Shown piece after piece: positions 8,438-17,034 of a stretch of DNA of 64,000 bases. This stretch comes from Conexibacter woesei Iso977N (lineage in GTDB: Bacteria; Actinomycetota; Thermoleophilia; Solirubrobacterales; Solirubrobacteraceae), in the NCBI RefSeq assembly GCF_000424625.1, contig NZ_AUKG01000006.1:98420-162419 (forward strand), read 5' to 3'. The translations under genes and the position numbers were made by a program. Position 1 is the first letter of the stretch. Each line of letters opens with the position of its first letter. Under the pieces are notes generated by a model. It saw nothing but the letters and a program-made list of their open reading frames with translations, made no database searches and had not been told where the DNA came from.

Positions 8438-9172
8438 TCAGCGCTGGACCGTCGGGCGCACGATGATCTCGCCGACGTCGACCGTGTCAGGCTGCTCGAT
8501 CGCAAAGGCGATCGCGCGGGCGATGGCGTCCGGCGGGATGCCGATGTCGTCGCCGCCCTTGGCGATCTGGGCCCGGATGGCGGGGTCGGTCACCGAGTCG
8601 GCGAAGTTCGTCGACACGTAGCCGGGCGTGACGACCGAGACGCGGACGCCCGGGCCGGCCTCCTGGCGCAGGCCCTCGGCCACCACGTTGACCGCGGTCT
8701 TGGTCGCGGCGTAGACGGCCATCGTCGGGACGATCCGGTGCGCGGCGGTCGAGGACGTGAACACCATGTGCCCGGACTGCTGCTCGTCGAAGACCGGCAG
8801 CGCCGCGGCGATCCCGTGCAGCGCGCCCTTGAGGTTGATGTCGATCATGTCGTCCCAGTCCTCGACGCGCAGCGCGTCCAGGCGCGAGATCGGGCCGACG
8901 CCCGCGTTGTTGATCAGCACGTCGAGGCGCCCGTGGCGCTCGCGGGCCAGCGCGACGAGCGCCGCGACGTCCTCACGGCGGCGCACGTCGGTCACGCGGT
9001 AGGACGCGGCGTCGCCGATCCGCTGCGCCAGCGCACGCAGTGGCTCCTCGCGCCGAGCGCCCAGGACGACCCGCGCCCCGCGCGCGGCCAGCAGCTCCGC
9101 GGTCGCCGCGCCGATCCCGCTGCTCGCGCCGGTGATGGCGATGATCTTGCCGTCGATGTCAGTCACAGACAT
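8438..9172 (-). CDS. SDR family NAD(P)-dependent oxidoreductase
   Basis: This classical short-chain dehydrogenase/reductase has 244 residues. It shows the nucleotide-binding TGASSGIGAA (residues 14-23), NNAG at 88-91, and catalytic Ser140/141, Tyr154 and Lys158 in YAATK. ARREE after the second strand places an Arg where NADP-preferring enzymes often have one. It is in the 'SDR family oxidoreductase, YdfG-like' group, usually acting on hydroxy acids or carbonyls; the true substrate is unknown. The ATG at 9170-9172 lies inside one of two palindromes that separate it from a divergent TetR gene, which almost certainly controls it. Confidence 0.85.
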   Translation of the reverse strand: MSVTDIDGKIIAITGASSGIGAATAELLAARGARVVLGARREEPLRALAQRIGDAASYRVTDVRRREDVAALVALARERHGRLDVLINNAGVGPISRLDALRVEDWDDMIDINLKGALHGIAAALPVFDEQQSGHMVFTSSTAAHRIVPTMAVYAATKTAVNVVAEGLRQEAGPGVRVSVVTPGYVSTNFADSVTDPAIRAQIAKGGDDIGIPPDAIARAIAFAIEQPDTVDVGEIIVRPTVQR

Positions 9173-9173
9173 C
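9155..9173. promoter_or_regulatory. operator 1 of a TetR-type pair, overlapping the SDR start codon
   Basis: GATGTCAGTCACAGACATC is a 19-bp near-perfect palindrome (arms GATGTC and GACATC plus partial inner matches). It shares its first ten bases with the second site at 9188-9206. Because it covers the SDR start codon, a bound repressor would block transcription entry into the gene. Confidence 0.65.
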
Positions 9174-9187
9174 ACGCTAGCAGCACC

Positions 9188-9206
9188 GATGTCAGTCGCT
9201 GACATC
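9188..9206. promoter_or_regulatory. operator 2 of a TetR-type pair
   Basis: GATGTCAGTCGCTGACATC has perfect 8-bp arms around a TCG centre, and the flanking C and G extend the arms to nine bases. It is spaced 33 bp start-to-start from the first copy, about three helical turns, so two dimers could sit on the same DNA face. It lies just upstream of the TetR gene's likely promoter, which suggests autoregulation. Confidence 0.7.
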
Positions 9207-9214
9207 GCAGCCGC

Positions 9215-9220
9215 TAGGCT
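9215..9220 (+). promoter_or_regulatory. -10-like TAGGCT ahead of TetR gene (leaderless type)
   Basis: TAGGCT fits the TAnnnT form of an actinobacterial -10 element. Only 6 nt separate it from the GTG start at 9227, and no ribosome site is visible. This is the spacing expected if transcription begins at the start codon. No convincing -35 is seen; the palindromic operator lies immediately upstream. Confidence 0.4.
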
Positions 9221-9226
9221 GTCCGC

Positions 9227-9778
9227 GTGGCCCGCTGGGAACCCGACGCACGCCGTCGCCTGCAGGACGCCGCGCTCGCGCTGTTCGCCGAGCACGGCTT
9301 CGAGCAGACGACCGCCCGCCAGATCGCCGAGCGCGCCGGGCTGACCGAGCGCACGTTCTTCCGCCACTTCGGCGACAAGCGCGAGGTGCTGTTCGGCAAC
9401 GAGGCCGCGGTGACCGCGGCGCTGGTCGACGGCGTCAGCGGGGCTCCGGCGCGGGCGTCGATCGCGAAGGCGGTCGAGGCCGGCCTGCGCGCCGCGAGCC
9501 GGGACATGCAACCGCGCCGCGCGTTCCTGCGCCGCTTCGCCGCGCTGGTCGACGAGCACCCGGAGCTCCAGGAGCGCGAGCTGATCAAGCAGCGCACGAT
9601 GTCGTCCGCGCTGGCCGAGGCGCTGGCCGCGCGGGGTCTCGACGCGATCGAGGCCCAACTCGCCGCCGAGTTCGCCATCGTCGTCATGCGCGTGTCGTTC
9701 GAGCAGTGGCTCGCGCGCGGCGAGAGGCGCCCGCTGGAGGAGATCGCGGCCGACGTGCTCGCACGCCGGCCGCTGTAG
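9227..9778 (+). CDS. TetR family transcriptional regulator (probable repressor of the SDR gene)
   Basis: This 183-residue protein has the TetR DNA-binding domain at its very N-terminus: ALFAEHGFEQTTARQIAERA then GLTERTFFRHFGDKREVLF. The remaining helices form a short ligand-binding domain. GTG at 9227 is the start, with no Shine-Dalgarno sequence, consistent with leaderless translation. The gene is divergent from the SDR oxidoreductase, with two matching palindromes between them, so it is probably an autoregulated repressor that senses the SDR substrate or product. It ends 1 nt from the convergent aminotransferase. Confidence 0.85.
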   Translation: MARWEPDARRRLQDAALALFAEHGFEQTTARQIAERAGLTERTFFRHFGDKREVLFGNEAAVTAALVDGVSGAPARASIAKAVEAGLRAASRDMQPRRAFLRRFAALVDEHPELQERELIKQRTMSSALAEALAARGLDAIEAQLAAEFAIVVMRVSFEQWLARGERRPLEEIAADVLARRPL

Positions 9779-9779
9779 C

Positions 9780-11021
9780 TCAGGCGACCGCGTCGAGCGT
9801 CGCGCGCAGCGTCGAGACGATCTCGTCGATGTGCTCCTGGGTGATCGTCAGCGGCGGTGAGACCGCCAGGCCCTTCGCCAGCGGCCGGACGATCACGCCG
9901 CGCTCGCGCGCGCCGAGGAACACGTCCTGGACCTTGGACGCGTCGACCAGGTCGATCGCGCCGAGCAGGCCGATCCCGCCGCGCGCCTCGGCGACCAGCG
10001 GGTGGTCGACGAGCGACTGCAGCCCCTCGAACAGCGGGCCCTCCAGCTCACGCGCGCGGTCGAGCAGGTGCTCGCGCTCCAGGATGTCCAGGTTCGCCAG
10101 CGCCGCCGCGCAGACCGTCGGGTGCCCCGCGTAGGTCGCGCCGTGCTTGAAGATCGGCCCGCCCTCCTCGAAGAACGGGTCGGACACGCGCGCGTTGACC
10201 ATCACGCCGCCGAGCGGCAGGTAGCCGCTCGTGACGCCCTTGGCGAACACGATCATGTCCGGCTCCAGGCCGAAGCGCTCGACGCCGAACCACGTGCCCA
10301 GCCGGCCGAAGCCGGAGATCACGGAGTCCGCGATGAACAGCGCGCCGTACTTGCGGCACAGCGCCTGGACGCCCTCGAGGTAGCCCGGGAGCGGCGGGTA
10401 CAGCCCGCCCGCGCCGATCACCGGCTCGGCGATCACCGCCGCGACGCGCGCGCCCCCGCCCTGCTCCTCGAACGCGGCCTCCAGCGCCTCGAGCGAGTCG
10501 TGCGGGACCTGCGAGGTCTCCTTGACCATCGGGCCGAAGCCCTCGCGGTTGACCGGGATCCCCGAGACCGCGGTGCCCCACCCGTGCGTGCCGTGGTAGC
10601 CCGACGTCCGGCTGATGACGTGCAGCCGGTCCGGCTCGCCGATCGCGGCGAAGTACCGCCGCGCCAGCTTCAGCGCCGTGTCGACGCCGTCGCCGCCGCC
10701 GGACGCCAGGAACGCCCGCCAGCCGTCACCCGGCGCGAGGTCGCTCAGCCGCTCGGCCAGCTCCATCGCCGGCCGGTTGGAGAAGTCCCCGAACGCGCTG
10801 TAGGCCGCCAGCTCCTTCATCTGCGCGGCGGCCGCATCGGCGATCTCCGCGCGGCCGTGGCCGACGTTGGCGTACCAGAGCGCGGCCGTGCCGTCCAGAT
10901 AGCGCTTGCCGTCCTCGTCCCAGACCCAGACGTCGTCGGCCCGGGACAGCACCAGCTCGCCGCGACGGACAGAGCCCATCGCGGCGAACGGATGCCAGAA
11001 CTTCGAGTCGGTCTGGCTCAC
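9780..11021 (-). CDS. class III (omega) aminotransferase, PLP-dependent
   Basis: This 413-residue fold-type I aminotransferase resembles omega-amino acid:pyruvate transaminases. SKFWHPFAAM opens it, VISRTSGYHGTHGWGTAVSG marks the cofactor region, EPVIGAGGLYPP and DSVISGFGRLGTWFG bind the PLP ring, and Lys in FAKGVTSGYLPLGG forms the Schiff base. Such enzymes move an amino group from an amine or beta-amino acid to pyruvate. It starts at GTG 11021, overlapping the stop of the APC permease, and is the last gene of the twelve-gene operon. In that setting it could deaminate the imported substrate or recover nitrogen. Confidence 0.85.
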   Translation of the reverse strand: MSQTDSKFWHPFAAMGSVRRGELVLSRADDVWVWDEDGKRYLDGTAALWYANVGHGRAEIADAAAAQMKELAAYSAFGDFSNRPAMELAERLSDLAPGDGWRAFLASGGGDGVDTALKLARRYFAAIGEPDRLHVISRTSGYHGTHGWGTAVSGIPVNREGFGPMVKETSQVPHDSLEALEAAFEEQGGGARVAAVIAEPVIGAGGLYPPLPGYLEGVQALCRKYGALFIADSVISGFGRLGTWFGVERFGLEPDMIVFAKGVTSGYLPLGGVMVNARVSDPFFEEGGPIFKHGATYAGHPTVCAAALANLDILEREHLLDRARELEGPLFEGLQSLVDHPLVAEARGGIGLLGAIDLVDASKVQDVFLGARERGVIVRPLAKGLAVSPPLTITQEHIDEIVSTLRATLDAVA

Positions 11022-12547
11022 GCCAGGTGTTCCGCCGTCTCGGTCGGTGTGCGTTCCCCGATCTCGGCGTACACCTGTGGTCTCGTCGACTTCAGCGCCC
11101 ATGCCACGATCATGCCGACGATCCCGCTGCCGAACAGGACAATTGGGAGGACGATCGTCATCGTGTCCGTCGGGGCGTTCGTCGAGCTGGTGATCAGGAC
11201 GTTGAAGTTCGCCACGCCCAGCACGAGGATCACGACCATCAGGATGCCCGCGATCGCCGGGGCGATCTTCGTCGACCAGGCCCCGAGGTCGTGGTCCGGA
11301 CGCTTGTTGAAGTAGGCGACGACCGCGAACGACGTCACCGCCATCAGCAGCAGCACGCCGAGCGCGCCGAGGTTCGTCAGCCACGTGAACAGCTTCAGGA
11401 CCGGGTCGGCGCCGGCGATCGCGAACGCGCCGACGACGACGAGCGCCAGGCCCGACTGCGCCATCGACCCGACGAACGGCGCGCCGGTCTTCGGGTGCGT
11501 CCGCGCGAACACCTTCGGGAAGACGCCCTCACGCCCGAGCGCGAACACGTAGCGCGAGACCGCGTTGTGGAAGGCCAGCAGCGCCGCGAACAGCGACGTG
11601 CAGAACAGGGCCGCCGCGGTGTCGCCCCAGACGCGGCCGAGCGTCGCGGTGCCCGAGCCGACCAGGACGGTCGTCGGGTCCGGGAAGCCCGCCTTGGCCA
11701 GCAGGTCCGGGTTGGTCATCGTGGTCGGGCCGACGGAGTTGGCCAGCAGCCACGACGACACGGCGTAGAAGACGCCGATCAGCGCGACCGCGATGAACGT
11801 CGCCCGCGCGACCGTCTTCTTGGGGTCCTTGCACTCCTCGGAGTAGATCGCCGCCGACTCGAAGCCGACGAACGACGCCACGCAGAACGTCAGCGCCGCG
11901 CCCATAGCGCTGCCGGTCGCCGCGCTGGGGCTCCAGCCGACGGTCGTCAGGCCCTCGGGGCCCGGCGAGGAGATCACGCCGAGGTCGAAGATCACGACGA
12001 CGATGACCTCGAGGATCAACGCGACGCCGAGCACGCGCGCGTTGAGGTCGATCTTCAGGACGCCGAGGACCGCGATGATCGCCCCACCGATCAGGCACCA
12101 CCACTGCCAGTCGAGCGTGATGCCGATCTTGTCGGCCATGAAGCCCGCGGTCGCCACGCCGAACAGGCCGTAGATCCCGATCTGCATCGCGTTGTAGGAC
12201 ACCAGCGCCACGAACGCGACGCCGACGCCTGGAATGCGGCCCAGCCCGCGCACCACGTAGGTGTAGAACGCGCCCGCGTCGGCGACGTGGCGGCTCATCG
12301 CCGCGTAGCCGACCGCGAAGATGCCGAGCACGATCGCCAGCGGGATGAACAGGAACGGGATGCCCTTGTTCCCGGTCACCAGGTACGTCGCGGCCTGCCC
12401 GCCCGCGACCGCGGTCAACGGCGCGGACGCCGCAACGATGAAGAACACCAGGTCGGGCACGCCCAGCGCGCGCCGATGCAACTGCCCGCTCGCGGGTCCT
12501 GCCCCGGTCGGCGCCGCGGGTGCGGCGGCCGGCTCGATGACTGACAT
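11018..12547 (-). CDS. APC family permease
   Basis: This 509-residue transporter of the amino acid-polyamine-organocation superfamily has about twelve hydrophobic segments after a Pro/Ala-rich cytoplasmic N-terminus. Typical blocks are DLVFFIVAASAPLTAVAGG (TM1) and FVGFESAAIYSEECKDPKKT (TM6 and the following loop), the latter close to the APC signature E-E-x-x-x-P. It lies inside the amine/aromatic operon, sharing a base with the M20 peptidase stop upstream and 4 nt with the aminotransferase downstream. It is the likely importer of the pathway's substrate, presumably an amine or amino-acid conjugate. Confidence 0.85.
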   Translation of the reverse strand: MSVIEPAAAPAAPTGAGPASGQLHRRALGVPDLVFFIVAASAPLTAVAGGQAATYLVTGNKGIPFLFIPLAIVLGIFAVGYAAMSRHVADAGAFYTYVVRGLGRIPGVGVAFVALVSYNAMQIGIYGLFGVATAGFMADKIGITLDWQWWCLIGGAIIAVLGVLKIDLNARVLGVALILEVIVVVIFDLGVISSPGPEGLTTVGWSPSAATGSAMGAALTFCVASFVGFESAAIYSEECKDPKKTVARATFIAVALIGVFYAVSSWLLANSVGPTTMTNPDLLAKAGFPDPTTVLVGSGTATLGRVWGDTAAALFCTSLFAALLAFHNAVSRYVFALGREGVFPKVFARTHPKTGAPFVGSMAQSGLALVVVGAFAIAGADPVLKLFTWLTNLGALGVLLLMAVTSFAVVAYFNKRPDHDLGAWSTKIAPAIAGILMVVILVLGVANFNVLITSSTNAPTDTMTIVLPIVLFGSGIVGMIVAWALKSTRPQVYAEIGERTPTETAEHLA

Positions 12548-13845
12548 TACGACTCTCCTCCTCGATGTGCCGGCGCCCCCAGCGCCGGCGTGGTTTGTGC
12601 TCCCCCGCACCAGTCCATGACGAAGTGGGCCAGGACCGTGGCCACCTGCGTCATGGAGGTCATCGACACGCGTTCGTCGATGCCGTGGATGTCCTCGGCC
12701 CAGGGGCCGAAGCAGATCGCCGGGATGCCGCGGCGCACGAAGTGGCGCGCATCCGTCGTGGCGGTGGTCGCGCGCAGCTCGGGCGCAGCGCCGCCGTGGA
12801 CCATCTTGTAGGCGTCGCTCAGCGCGAGCACGACCGGCTCGTCGCGGGCGACCTCCGAGCCCTCGCAGCGGAAGCCGTCGTAGCGGACGGTCGCGCCGAC
12901 GTCGGCGCGTTCCACTGCGGCCTCGACGCGGCGCTGCAGGTCCGCGGGCTCCTGGCCCGGGTAGAGCGCCAGGCGGCAGGACAGCGTCGCCTCGGCCGGG
13001 ACCGTCGAGGTCCAGTCGCCGCCGGACAGCACGCCGGGGTTCAAGTTGATGGGGTGCTCGAGGTCGGCGTACCAGGCGTGGTCGCCGCGCTGCGCGTTGA
13101 GCTCGGCCTCGAGGACGCGCAGCTCGCGCAGGACCGCCTGGGTCGCGTCGAGCGCGTTGTACCCCAAGCTGCTCGCGCGCGCCGCGTGGGCCGGGACGCC
13201 GCGCACGTCCACGTGGAACCACAGAACACCGACCTGGGCCAAGGTGAAGTGGTCGTGGTGGGGCTCGGTCAGGACCGCGGCGTGCGCCCCGTCCCCGGAC
13301 CCTGAGAGCAGGCACTGCAGCGTGCCATTGCCCGTGCACTCCTCCTCGACGACCGACTGCAGCGTCACGTCGCCGGCCAGCTGCACGCCCGCCGCGCGGA
13401 GCGCACGGACCGCGCCGGTCATCGCGACCAGCCCGGCCTTCATGTCGCCCGCGCCGCGCCCGTAGAGCCAGTCGCCGTCGCGCCGCGCGGTGAACGGCGG
13501 CGAGGTCCACAGTGACTCGCTCGCGGGCGGAACCACATCAACATGACCGTTCAACACCAACGACTTGCCCTCGCCTCCGGTGCCGCGCCAGGTCGCCGTG
13601 ACGTTGCGCTTGCTCGTCACGTCCCACGAGAACGGCGAGTGGTGTGGATCCGCGCGGATCGCCGCCGCGTCGAGCGCGATGCTCTCCGGCTCAAGCCCGC
13701 AGTCGGCGAACGCGCGCTCCATCAGCGCCTGGCCCGGCTCCTCGGCGCCGAGCACGGTCGGCGCCTGCACCAGCGCGACGAGCAGGTCCTCCATCCAGGA
13801 GGCCTGCTCGGCCACGGCGCGCTCGATGACGGCGCGCTGGGTCAC
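12547..13845 (-). CDS. M20 family metallopeptidase/deacylase (ArgE/DapE-like)
   Basis: This 432-residue zinc hydrolase has the M20 metal and catalytic motifs: NGHVDVVPP (His and Asp), YGRGAGDMKAG (bridging Asp) and the catalytic Glu pair in VVEEECTGNG, with a dimerisation domain in the middle. The late region CFGPWAEDIHGIDERV carries the final His-containing ligand segment. The family removes acyl groups from amino acids or cleaves dipeptides and carbamoyl groups. It starts at GTG 13845, inside the stop of the aldehyde dehydrogenase gene. In this operon it could hydrolyse an amide-type conjugate, for example a gamma-glutamyl or acyl intermediate; that role is inferred from context. Confidence 0.85.
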   Translation of the reverse strand: MTQRAVIERAVAEQASWMEDLLVALVQAPTVLGAEEPGQALMERAFADCGLEPESIALDAAAIRADPHHSPFSWDVTSKRNVTATWRGTGGEGKSLVLNGHVDVVPPASESLWTSPPFTARRDGDWLYGRGAGDMKAGLVAMTGAVRALRAAGVQLAGDVTLQSVVEEECTGNGTLQCLLSGSGDGAHAAVLTEPHHDHFTLAQVGVLWFHVDVRGVPAHAARASSLGYNALDATQAVLRELRVLEAELNAQRGDHAWYADLEHPINLNPGVLSGGDWTSTVPAEATLSCRLALYPGQEPADLQRRVEAAVERADVGATVRYDGFRCEGSEVARDEPVVLALSDAYKMVHGGAAPELRATTATTDARHFVRRGIPAICFGPWAEDIHGIDERVSMTSMTQVATVLAHFVMDWCGGAQTTPALGAPAHRGGES

Positions 13846-15305
13846 GCGACGGAGCCGTCCAGGATCTGCAGCGTCTTGAGGTCCGAGTAGAAGTCCAGCG
13901 CGTAGTCGCCGCCCTCGCGGCCGATGCCAGAGTTGCCGACCCCGCCGAACGGCGCGGTGAGGTCGCGGACCAGGAACGTGTTGACCCACACGACGCCGGC
14001 GCGGACCGCGCGGCCGATGCGATCGGCGCGGCCCATCGACGACGTGTAGACGATGCCGCTCAACCCGTAGTTGGTGGAGTTGGCCAACCTGATGGCCTCG
14101 TCCTCGTCGGCGAACGTCTGGTAGGTCAGGACCGGGCCGAAGACCTCGTTCTGGACGATCTCGGCGTCGTTGCCGGTCGGTTCGATCAGCGTCGGCTCGT
14201 AGAACAGGCCCTCGCCGCGCTGCCCGCCGCGGACGATCCGCTGGCCGCTCTCGCGCGCCCGGTCCACGAAGCCCGCGACGCGCGCGACGTGGTCGGGGTG
14301 GATCATCGGCGCCACGGTCGTGGCGTCCTCGCGCGGGTCGCCGAGCACGTGCGCGTCGGTCGCCGCGTGGAACTTCTCCAGGAACGTGTCGAGCACGGAC
14401 TCCTCGATCAGCAGCCGCGTCCCGGACAGGCAGACCTGGCCGGCGTCGTCGTACTGGCCGGCGGCCTTCGCGGCCGCCGCGTCGAGGTCGGCGTCGGCGA
14501 AGACGATCAGCGGGTTCTTGCCGCCCAGCTCGGCGGTGAACGGCGTGATGTTGCGCGCGGCGGACTGGCCGATCTCGCGCGCGGCGCGCGTCGAGCCGGT
14601 GAACGACACGCGCCGGATCAGCGGGTGGGCGACGAGCGCGGCGCCCGCCTCGGCGCCGATGCCCTGCAGGACGTTGAAGACGCCCGGCGGGATCCCGGCC
14701 TCGTCGGCCAGCGACGCCAGCAGCGAGCACGAGAGCGGCGACCACTCGGCGGGCTTGAGCACGACCGTGCAGCCCGCGGCCAGCGCCGGCGCGGTCTTCC
14801 ACGTCGACAGCATGAACGGCGCGTTCCACGGCGTGATCACCGCGGCCGGCCCGGCGGGCATCCGCTGGACGCGGTTCCACGTGCCCTTGGAGTGCCAGTC
14901 GCGCTCCTCGTAGGCGACCGCGAGGTCGGCGTAGTTGCGGTAGTTCAAGGCACCGCGCGCGATCACGCGGGCCCGGAGCGACCGCAACAACATGGCCATG
15001 TCGGCGCACTCGACCTGGGCGAGCGGCTCGATGTTCTTGTCGATCAGGTCCGCGAGCTTGTGCAGGTACCTGCCGCGCTCGACCGCGCCGAGCGCGGCCC
15101 AGGCCGGGAACGCGTCGTGGGCGGCCTGGACGGCGAGGTCGACGTCGCCGACGCTCGCACGCGAGACCTCGGCCAGGACCGACTCGTCGATCGGCGAGAT
15201 CGTGGTGAACGTCTGCGCGCTCTGGACGCGCTCGCCGTTGATGTAGTGGTCGGTCGGAACCTCGACCCCGGCCACCGTCGCGGTTCTGCTCGCGGTCGCG
15301 CTCAT
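13842..15305 (-). CDS. aldehyde dehydrogenase, semialdehyde type (HpaE/XylG-like)
   Basis: This 487-residue NAD(P)-dependent aldehyde dehydrogenase has the catalytic Asn161 (TPWN), Lys184 (LKPAE), general base Glu259 (ELGGK) and nucleophile Cys292 (GQVCLSGTR). The overall pattern resembles dehydrogenases of 2-hydroxymuconic semialdehyde and 5-carboxymethyl-2-hydroxymuconic semialdehyde. That fits the extradiol dioxygenase two genes upstream, whose ring-opening product would be such a semialdehyde. It is coupled to both neighbours by 4-nt overlaps. The exact substrate is inferred from context. Confidence 0.85.
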   Translation of the reverse strand: MSATASRTATVAGVEVPTDHYINGERVQSAQTFTTISPIDESVLAEVSRASVGDVDLAVQAAHDAFPAWAALGAVERGRYLHKLADLIDKNIEPLAQVECADMAMLLRSLRARVIARGALNYRNYADLAVAYEERDWHSKGTWNRVQRMPAGPAAVITPWNAPFMLSTWKTAPALAAGCTVVLKPAEWSPLSCSLLASLADEAGIPPGVFNVLQGIGAEAGAALVAHPLIRRVSFTGSTRAAREIGQSAARNITPFTAELGGKNPLIVFADADLDAAAAKAAGQYDDAGQVCLSGTRLLIEESVLDTFLEKFHAATDAHVLGDPREDATTVAPMIHPDHVARVAGFVDRARESGQRIVRGGQRGEGLFYEPTLIEPTGNDAEIVQNEVFGPVLTYQTFADEDEAIRLANSTNYGLSGIVYTSSMGRADRIGRAVRAGVVWVNTFLVRDLTAPFGGVGNSGIGREGGDYALDFYSDLKTLQILDGSVA

Positions 15306-16108
15306 CCAAGTTCCTTAACTGTCTCGAGGTCGTCGACGGTGTAGCCGAACGTGAAGCGGTAGCCGCGGCCGACCGACACCGGCGCGAGCAGCGCGTGCTC
15401 CTCGCCCGGCGCGTCGAACAGCTCCAGCTCGGCCGCGCCCTCCCAGATCTCGGACACGCCGCGGTCACGCGAGCGCGAGCGGACCAACTCGTGGACCTGC
15501 GGGTCGTCGTGGTGGCCGGCGGCCAGCCGCGGGAAGTGCCGGACGTTGACGATCGGCGGGTCGGTGTGCAGCGAGCCGGAGTCGCTCCTGGCCTCCAGCG
15601 TCACCCGCGCGCGTGCGACCTCGCGGCCGCGCGCGTGGCAGGTCGCGCCGAACTTCGACCCGGACGCGATCGCCGGCGCGGCGGGCGTATCGAGGTTGAA
15701 CGTCCGGGTCATCCAGACCTGGCCGAGCTTCTTCGGGAAGCCCTGGATCCACCCGCGGGCCATCGCGAAGTCCTGGTCGACCCAGATGAACGTGCAGTAG
15801 GTGACCGGCGCGCCGTCGAGCAGCGCGTTGACCACGATGTACATCTCCTTGTACTGCGAGCGCGCGGGATCGAGCAGCTCGTCGCCGCCCTCGGAGTACG
15901 ACTGCCAGTCGGCGAAGACCGCGGCGCAGCGGCCCGGGTCGTCGGCGAACGGCTCCAGCCCTTCGGGCAGCAGCGACGTCGCCGCGTCCGGGTCGGCGTG
16001 GAAGTCGACGACGAGGAAGTCGCCGACGTAGTGCCACGGCGGCGGCGGGACCAGCCCGGCGCGGCCGCTCGGCGTGCGCGGCGTGGTGAAGCCCTTCAGG
16101 TCGGTCAC
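15302..16108 (-). CDS. acetoacetate decarboxylase-fold protein
   Basis: This 268-residue protein of the acetoacetate decarboxylase (ADC) superfamily carries DFHADPDAATSLLPEGLEPF at the start and WIQGFPKKLGQVW, equivalent to the segment with the Schiff-base Lys in true ADC. Many ADC-fold proteins are not decarboxylases of acetoacetate; some act as cyclases, hydratases or aldolase-dehydratases. Sitting between the semialdehyde dehydrogenase and the extradiol dioxygenase genes, it could decarboxylate the 2-oxo dicarboxylate made after ring cleavage. It starts at GTG 16108, overlapping the dioxygenase stop. Confidence 0.75.
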   Translation of the reverse strand: MTDLKGFTTPRTPSGRAGLVPPPPWHYVGDFLVVDFHADPDAATSLLPEGLEPFADDPGRCAAVFADWQSYSEGGDELLDPARSQYKEMYIVVNALLDGAPVTYCTFIWVDQDFAMARGWIQGFPKKLGQVWMTRTFNLDTPAAPAIASGSKFGATCHARGREVARARVTLEARSDSGSLHTDPPIVNVRHFPRLAAGHHDDPQVHELVRSRSRDRGVSEIWEGAAELELFDAPGEEHALLAPVSVGRGYRFTFGYTVDDLETVKELG

Positions 16109-17034
16109 GCGTTGATCTCCTCGTTGGTGGGAGCGGGCGGCAGCGGGATCCCCTGCGCCTCCAGCGACTCGCGCTCGCTCTCGACGGCGGCGGTGTCGAA
16201 GCGGAAGTAGGAGCGCGGCGGCAGCGGGCCCCAGGTGTTGGACGAGTAGCGGTCGTCGGGCCAGACGCGCGGCTCGTGGTCGGCGTCGAGCTGCTCCATG
16301 TCGCAGTACAGCTCGACGAAGCACGCCTCCTCGACGATCCGGACGTAGGACGCGATGTTGCCGCCGACGCCGTGGCGCGTCGGGCCCCAGCCCAGCCAGC
16401 GGCCGTGGCGGCCGAGGTGGTCGAGCGTGTCGCGCATCTGCCCGATGTCCACCGTGTCGAGCGCGAGGTGGTGGAAGTGGGAGTAGCCCTTGTTCACCAA
16501 CGCCATCACATGGTGTTCCGAGTTGATGGACAACCAAACGCCGCCGTCGCCGAGCCAGTCGGTCAGCCTCATCCCGAGGGCGTCGATGTAGAAGTCCTTC
16601 TGCTCGGCGATCCGACCGGTCAGGAAGTTGACGTGGCCGAGCTTGCGCGGGTGGCCGAGCGGCTGGCGGTCGGCCGGGCGCGCGTGCGCGACCAGCCGCG
16701 AGGCGGGCTCGCGGAACGGCAGCAGGTGCAGCGCGTTGCCCTCCAGGTCGGCGAGCTCGATCCGCTCCTCCCCCACGCGCGTGTGACTGACGCCGTGGGC
16801 GTCCAGGCGCGCGGTGGCGGCGTCGAGCGACACGTCGCGGCGCAGGCCCCAGGCGACATGGTCGAAGCCGGGCTCGGCGCCGCCGGCCTCGACCAGCTCC
16901 AGCGCGCAGGGCTCGTCGTCGCAGGACAGCAGCCCCGGGCCGCGCTCGGTCAGGCCGAACTGCGCGGCCCAGCGGTCGGTCGCCTCGCGCACGTCGGCCA
17001 CGCGCAGCGCGACGTGCTGCAGCGAGCCGATCAC
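16105..17034 (-). CDS. type I extradiol dioxygenase (VOC superfamily)
   Basis: This 309-residue, two-module VOC protein is built like catechol 2,3-dioxygenase or 2,3-dihydroxybiphenyl 1,2-dioxygenase. The first module (about 5-110) is the non-metal half. The second carries the 2-His-1-Glu iron site: His134 in GHVNF, a His in HFHHLALD (188/189) and Glu241 in FVELYCDME. The tail after VWPDD is typical of bacterial members. It would open an ortho-diphenol ring next to a hydroxyl group, giving a coloured muconic semialdehyde-type product. GTG at 17034 overlaps the P450 stop. Confidence 0.82.
   Translation of the reverse strand: MIGSLQHVALRVADVREATDRWAAQFGLTERGPGLLSCDDEPCALELVEAGGAEPGFDHVAWGLRRDVSLDAATARLDAHGVSHTRVGEERIELADLEGNALHLLPFREPASRLVAHARPADRQPLGHPRKLGHVNFLTGRIAEQKDFYIDALGMRLTDWLGDGGVWLSINSEHHVMALVNKGYSHFHHLALDTVDIGQMRDTLDHLGRHGRWLGWGPTRHGVGGNIASYVRIVEEACFVELYCDMEQLDADHEPRVWPDDRYSSNTWGPLPPRSYFRFDTAAVESERESLEAQGIPLPPAPTNEEINA

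Noticed and set aside
12547..15468. A 973-codon minus-strand open frame that looks like one giant protein
   Set aside because: Only its last 432 codons encode the M20 hydrolase. The rest is Arg/Gly/Ala-rich out-of-frame reading across the aldehyde dehydrogenase, a common artefact in GC-rich DNA.
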